Below, piece by piece: positions 6,269-10,000 of a stretch of 10,000 nucleotides of DNA (positions are counted from its first letter, which is position 1; every line of letters starts with the position of its first letter). A program made the translations under genes and the position numbers. The stretch comes from Candidatus Hydrogenedens sp. Lineage in GTDB: Bacteria; Hydrogenedentota; Hydrogenedentia; Hydrogenedentales; Hydrogenedentaceae. Under the pieces are notes generated by a model. That model was not told where the DNA came from. It worked only from the letters and a program-made list of their open reading frames with translations, and searched no databases. Location of the stretch: the NCBI GenBank assembly GCA_020216745.1, contig JAIWNQ010000145.1:1-10000 (forward strand). The letters are read 5' to 3'.

Positions 6269-9109
6269 ATGGACTGGAATAAAATTATCGAAAAGGTAGC
6301 CAAGGAAAATCCAAATCTCGACCTTCGAACAGACCGACTGTCTCGCTGGCTTTACGCAACAGACGCTTCATTTTATGAACTCATGCCTGCAGGTGTGGCT
6401 TTCCCAAAAAACACAGAAGAAGCACAAACTTTTGTCGTAAAGGCAACATCAGAAGGGATACCGATAATTCCAAGAGGTGCAGGTTCAGGATTAAGTGGAG
6501 GTGCTCTTGGAGAAGGTTTGATTATTGATATGTCGCGTTATATGTGTGCAATAACAAATATAAACTCGGAAGCAAGAACGGTATGGGCAGAAGCAGGTGT
6601 CGTTTTGGATAATTTAAATGGAGCATTAAAACCATACGGACTTATGTTCGGTCCTGATGTGGCAACAAGTTCCCGTGCTACCATTGGTGGAATGATAGCC
6701 AATAATTCTTCTGGCGCTTTTGTACACCATTATGGTATCACAATAGACCATGTTGTTGCGGTAGAAGTTATTACTTCAAAAGGTGAGATTCTTGTTTTAG
6801 ACAAAAATAATTCTGACACATGGAACGCATTTAAAAAAATCTCTGCCGCAGTAGAAGCAAATATATCCGAAATTAAAAGTAGATTCCATGATGAGATAAA
6901 AAAGCGTTGGCCTGGATACGCATTAGACCGCTATTGCAATATAATTCCATGCCCAGTTCCACTTCTTGGTGGTAGCGAAGGAACATTGGCTTTAATCACA
7001 AAGGCAAAGTTGAACTTGGTTCCTATACCCCGAAACCGTTCTTTATTCGTTTTCGTGTTCCATACAATAAAAGATGCTATGGAGTCTATCGACACATTAA
7101 TGCAGTTTCAACCAGCGAGTATCGAACATATTGACGATGTCCTTTTCAATCAAACGAAAGGACAACGAGTTTTTGAACCTATCCGCCAATTTTTAGAATT
7201 AGACAAATCAACTCCAAAATCTCTCCTATTTGTTGAATTTTTTGACCCTCCGGATGACCTTATCCAAAAAATAATTAAATTGAAAATAGGGGTAAAAACA
7301 TTCTTTTGTAAAACTGCTGAAGAGCGAAACATGCTCTGGGAATTCCGTAAAGCAGGTTTGTCTCTCCTTACAGGAATGGTCGGTCCTGCAAAACCTGCCA
7401 CAGGAGTTGAAGATACAGCGGTTCGTCCAAAAGATTTACCTACATATGTAGAAGAATTAATAGAAATTATGAATCATTACGGTGTTGTAGCATCTTTTTA
7501 TGGGCACGCCTCGGCTGGATTATTACATGTCCGACCTGTAATTGATATTCACGAACCAAAAGAGCAAATCAAATTTCGCAACCTCGCAACAGAGGTATTT
7601 GCCCTTGTTCGCAAATATCGCGGAACTTTTACAGGTGAACACGGCGTTGGAATGGCACATTCAGAGTTTATTAAAGACCAGATAGGCGAAGTCCTCTTCA
7701 ACATTATGAGGCAAATTAAGCAAGAATTTGACCCCTTAAACTTGATGAATCCTGGGAAAATCGTGGATACAGACCGATTTCGTTTTCACAAAAACCTACG
7801 GTGGGAGAAACTTAATCTACCATTTGAACCTTATCTGGCTTTTGCATTTAAAGACAACTCTTTTCTTGGCAACTTAGAGCAATGCAATGGTTGCGGTGCG
7901 TGCCGAAAAGAAACACCAAATATGTGTCCTACATTTATCGCAAGACATGAAGAAATTCTATCAACGCGGGGCAGAGCTAATATTATTCGTCAAACAATTA
8001 AACACGCTGGTTCTGAAAAATATAAACTGAACATTCCCGAATTAAAAGAAGCCCTTAAATACTGCCTTGCCTGCCGTGCTTGCACTGTTGAGTGCCCTTC
8101 AAATGTAAACATGGCTCTACTAAAAGCAGAATTGCTCCACGCTCTTGATAAGGAATACTTGCCAAAATTAACAAAATTACTTCTAAGTCATATCGACACG
8201 CTTGGTAAACTTGCCACATTGACACCAACCATTGTTAATTATAGTCTTAAAACAAAATGGATAAGAAAAATTTTGGAACAACTTACAGGAATTGTTTCTG
8301 AACGACCACTACCTAAATATGCCACCGAACCATTTCATAAATGGTTTTATAAAAAATATCAAGGTTGGACAACAGAGAAGGGTAAACGTGGAACAATTAT
8401 CCTTTGGGATGATTGCTTTACAAAATATCATGAACCGGAAATAGGTAAAAGTGCTGTGAATGTATTAACATCAGTAGGTTATCAAGTTGAAATACTACCA
8501 AACCACAGTTGTTGTGGAAGACCTGCTTTCAGCGTAGGAAATCTTGAGTACGCACATAAAAAAGGAGAGCATAACTTAAATTTGCTTTCAGAGCGGACAG
8601 AAACCATCGTCTTCTTAGAACCATCATGCTTCTCTATGTTCTATGAGGACTATAAAGAACTACATTTGGAAAAGGCAGAGTCTGTCGGGAAACGTTCCAT
8701 ATTAATAGAAGAGTTTCTAAACAATCTATTAGAGGATGAACCTCATTGTTTACCCATAGTAAACGGGAAAAGTGTTCAGGTTGCATTACATGTCCATTGT
8801 CACGCCAAATCTACCCGTGGTGTTGACCCTATGACACGGGCATTTTCACTCATACCTAACATACAGGTTCAACAGTTAACGTCTGCGTGTTGCGGTATGG
8901 CAGGTGCTTACGGCATCATGAAAGATACATACTCATTGTCATTAGAAGTCGGAGAACAACTAAAACACCAAATTGAAATATTGCCTGATAAGACACAAAT
9001 CGTTGCTTCTGGAACAAGCTGTCGTCAGCAAATTTCATACCTGACAAATCGAGAAGTAAAACATTTTATTCAAGTAATAGATGACATTATCAAAAAAGAA
9101 AGTAATTAG
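6269..9109 (+). CDS. Fused FAD-linked / iron-sulfur D-2-hydroxyacid dehydrogenase (GlcD-GlcF-like, YdiJ type)
   Basis: Single-chain protein joining a flavin oxidase to an iron-sulfur subunit. It is likely to oxidise a D-2-hydroxyacid such as D-lactate or D-2-hydroxyglutarate and pass electrons through Fe-S clusters to a membrane carrier. Numbering from the ATG, residues ~35-250 are an FAD_binding_4 (VAO/PCMH-type) domain with PRGAGSGLSGG (68-78), a TSSRATIGGM-ANNSSG block (133-149) and GGSEGTLALITKA (234-246). Residues ~255-500 are FAD-oxidase_C with YGHASAGLLHVRP (411-422) and EHGVGMAHSEF (457-467). Two [4Fe-4S] motifs follow, with Cys 539/542/545/553 and 599/602/605/609. Two cysteine-rich CCG domains carry C715, CC 748-749, C787, then HCH at 843-845, CC 874-875 and C918. 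All expected cysteines are present and nothing looks degraded. At 946 residues it is slightly shorter than E. coli YdiJ (about 1018). No signal peptide or membrane segment is seen. It follows ispH by 30 nt and precedes the next gene by 4 nt, as in an operon. Substrate is not determined by sequence. Confidence 0.93.
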   Translation: MDWNKIIEKVAKENPNLDLRTDRLSRWLYATDASFYELMPAGVAFPKNTEEAQTFVVKATSEGIPIIPRGAGSGLSGGALGEGLIIDMSRYMCAITNINSEARTVWAEAGVVLDNLNGALKPYGLMFGPDVATSSRATIGGMIANNSSGAFVHHYGITIDHVVAVEVITSKGEILVLDKNNSDTWNAFKKISAAVEANISEIKSRFHDEIKKRWPGYALDRYCNIIPCPVPLLGGSEGTLALITKAKLNLVPIPRNRSLFVFVFHTIKDAMESIDTLMQFQPASIEHIDDVLFNQTKGQRVFEPIRQFLELDKSTPKSLLFVEFFDPPDDLIQKIIKLKIGVKTFFCKTAEERNMLWEFRKAGLSLLTGMVGPAKPATGVEDTAVRPKDLPTYVEELIEIMNHYGVVASFYGHASAGLLHVRPVIDIHEPKEQIKFRNLATEVFALVRKYRGTFTGEHGVGMAHSEFIKDQIGEVLFNIMRQIKQEFDPLNLMNPGKIVDTDRFRFHKNLRWEKLNLPFEPYLAFAFKDNSFLGNLEQCNGCGACRKETPNMCPTFIARHEEILSTRGRANIIRQTIKHAGSEKYKLNIPELKEALKYCLACRACTVECPSNVNMALLKAELLHALDKEYLPKLTKLLLSHIDTLGKLATLTPTIVNYSLKTKWIRKILEQLTGIVSERPLPKYATEPFHKWFYKKYQGWTTEKGKRGTIILWDDCFTKYHEPEIGKSAVNVLTSVGYQVEILPNHSCCGRPAFSVGNLEYAHKKGEHNLNLLSERTETIVFLEPSCFSMFYEDYKELHLEKAESVGKRSILIEEFLNNLLEDEPHCLPIVNGKSVQVALHVHCHAKSTRGVDPMTRAFSLIPNIQVQQLTSACCGMAGAYGIMKDTYSLSLEVGEQLKHQIEILPDKTQIVASGTSCRQQISYLTNREVKHFIQVIDDIIKKESN

Positions 9110-9113
9110 CGTC

Positions 9114-10000
9114 ATGGGAAGAAAAAAGAGTCTTTTCTTTTGGAGTATTTTTATTTTATCTCCCGTTTTATTTCCAATCATCACTTTTTTGTTATTAGCA
9201 GTATACAGTGCAAATCATAATCCCAATCCACACGATTTTAGAAACAGTATATATAAAAATGTGGAACGAAAACCGCTAAGCGAACCTATAACTTTGAAAA
9301 TTGTTACTTATAACATACAAGATACGTGGGTTGTGGGTAGGAACCGCCAAGAACGAATGTATGCTCTGGCAAGAAAGCTGATTGAATTAGACCCAGACAT
9401 CGTTGGATTTCAGGAATCCTTTATCCAGAAAGACCGAGATATCTTAATCAAAGAACTAACAACAAAAAGCCGATTAAAGTATTATCAATATTTTCCCAGT
9501 GGTTTGGTAGGTAGTGGAAAATTTACAATGAGTGCGTTTCCTATTCGTGAAATATTCTTCTATAGATATAAAGTTACGGGGGATTGGTATCGGTTTTGGG
9601 AAGGCGATTGGTGGGCAGGGAAAGGGTGCGGACTTTCTCGTATCGAAATACCTGAAATAGGCTTCTTAGACTTTTTTAATACACACGCTCAGGCAGGCTA
9701 TGGCAATCCAAAATACAAATATGTAAAAGAGGCTCAGATGAAGGAACTTGCTAATTACATTAATACAGCCTGCTGGACGGAATACCCTGTTATTTTAGTC
9801 GGAGACTTCAACACTCGCCGTGGAGATGTGGCTCATGATAGCCTCGTTATGATTGCTAACCTGACCCGAGTTATGAATATTGAGTCGAGCATTGACCACA
9901 TTTATGCACGAAACAGCCCTTACTACCAGTTTGAGGTTTTGGATACTATTGAAATTCAGAAAGGACTTGATAATAGTGGAAAACCTATACAGCTTAGTGA
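9114..10000 (+). CDS. Membrane-anchored endonuclease/exonuclease/phosphatase-fold protein, neutral-sphingomyelinase-like (cut by the right edge)
   Basis: 295 codons are visible and the frame is open at base 10000, so the C-terminus with the final catalytic Asp-His is missing. Residues 1-5 are basic (MGRKK), followed by a hydrophobic segment at about 7-32. It is either a signal anchor or a signal peptide with a possible cleavage after VYSA (30-33). The catalytic domain would then be outside the cytoplasm. Fold motifs in order are TYNIQ (65-69, metal-site Asn), GFQES (98-102, E101 metal ligand), NTHAQ (189-193), VGDFNTRRGD (229-238) and SSIDHIY (258-264). The stretch GDWWAGKGCGLSRIE (164-178) resembles the GDWF-GK segment of neutral sphingomyelinases and related phosphodiesterases, hinting at a phospholipid or sphingolipid phosphodiester rather than DNA as substrate. 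The ATG lies 4 nt after the previous stop, and only a weak GAAAG is upstream, so coupled translation is likely. The superfamily is sure; the substrate is not. Confidence 0.85.
   Translation, partial: MGRKKSLFFWSIFILSPVLFPIITFLLLAVYSANHNPNPHDFRNSIYKNVERKPLSEPITLKIVTYNIQDTWVVGRNRQERMYALARKLIELDPDIVGFQESFIQKDRDILIKELTTKSRLKYYQYFPSGLVGSGKFTMSAFPIREIFFYRYKVTGDWYRFWEGDWWAGKGCGLSRIEIPEIGFLDFFNTHAQAGYGNPKYKYVKEAQMKELANYINTACWTEYPVILVGDFNTRRGDVAHDSLVMIANLTRVMNIESSIDHIYARNSPYYQFEVLDTIEIQKGLDNSGKPIQLS

Noticed and set aside
7150..7401. 83-codon open frame on the minus strand
   Set aside because: Antisense to the FAD-oxidase_C part of the dehydrogenase gene; no motif or ribosome site.

Overview
The window comes from an AT-rich Gram-negative bacterium. 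Two lipid A biosynthesis genes (lpxA, lpxB) imply a lipopolysaccharide outer membrane, and ispH implies isoprenoid synthesis by the MEP pathway. TTG and GTG start codons occur in well-recognised genes. The sequence alone does not place the organism in a phylum. There are no tRNA, rRNA, CRISPR, insertion-sequence or phage features. This is mostly conserved chromosomal core sequence.

Layout. Positions 1-4918 hold a leftward (minus-strand) cluster in the order lpxA, a Gfo/Idh/MocA-type NAD(P)-dependent sugar oxidoreductase, lpxB, polA. The oxidoreductase and lpxB overlap by 4 nt and polA starts 20 nt after lpxB, so these three look co-transcribed. lpxA is separated from the oxidoreductase by about 84 nt. 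polA runs off the left edge, leaving 629 N-terminal codons. Positions 4919-5317 are a divergent intergenic region of about 0.4 kb with short repeats, a small hairpin and one doubtful 34-codon reading frame. Positions 5318-10000 hold a rightward cluster: ispH, a large fused FAD/iron-sulfur D-2-hydroxyacid dehydrogenase, and a membrane-anchored endonuclease/exonuclease/phosphatase-fold protein resembling neutral sphingomyelinases, cut by the right edge.

How the genes work together. LpxA adds the first acyl chain to the UDP-amino sugar and LpxB later condenses two sugars into the lipid A disaccharide. The intervening oxidoreductase sits where gnnA lies in Acidithiobacillus ferrooxidans, where GnnA/GnnB make the 3-amino sugar nucleotide for amide-linked lipid A. 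No gnnB-type aminotransferase is visible here, so that link is a hypothesis. PolA supplies replication and repair functions. Its 5'-nuclease residues are intact, but its proofreading-domain catalytic residues are largely replaced. In the rightward cluster IspH makes IPP/DMAPP and the next gene is another iron-sulfur oxidoreductase; no direct pathway link between them is evident.

No clearly new system was found. The points most worth checking are the lone oxidoreductase in the lpx cluster, unusual positions in LpxA, the degenerate proofreading site of PolA, and the eukaryote-like sphingomyelinase motif.
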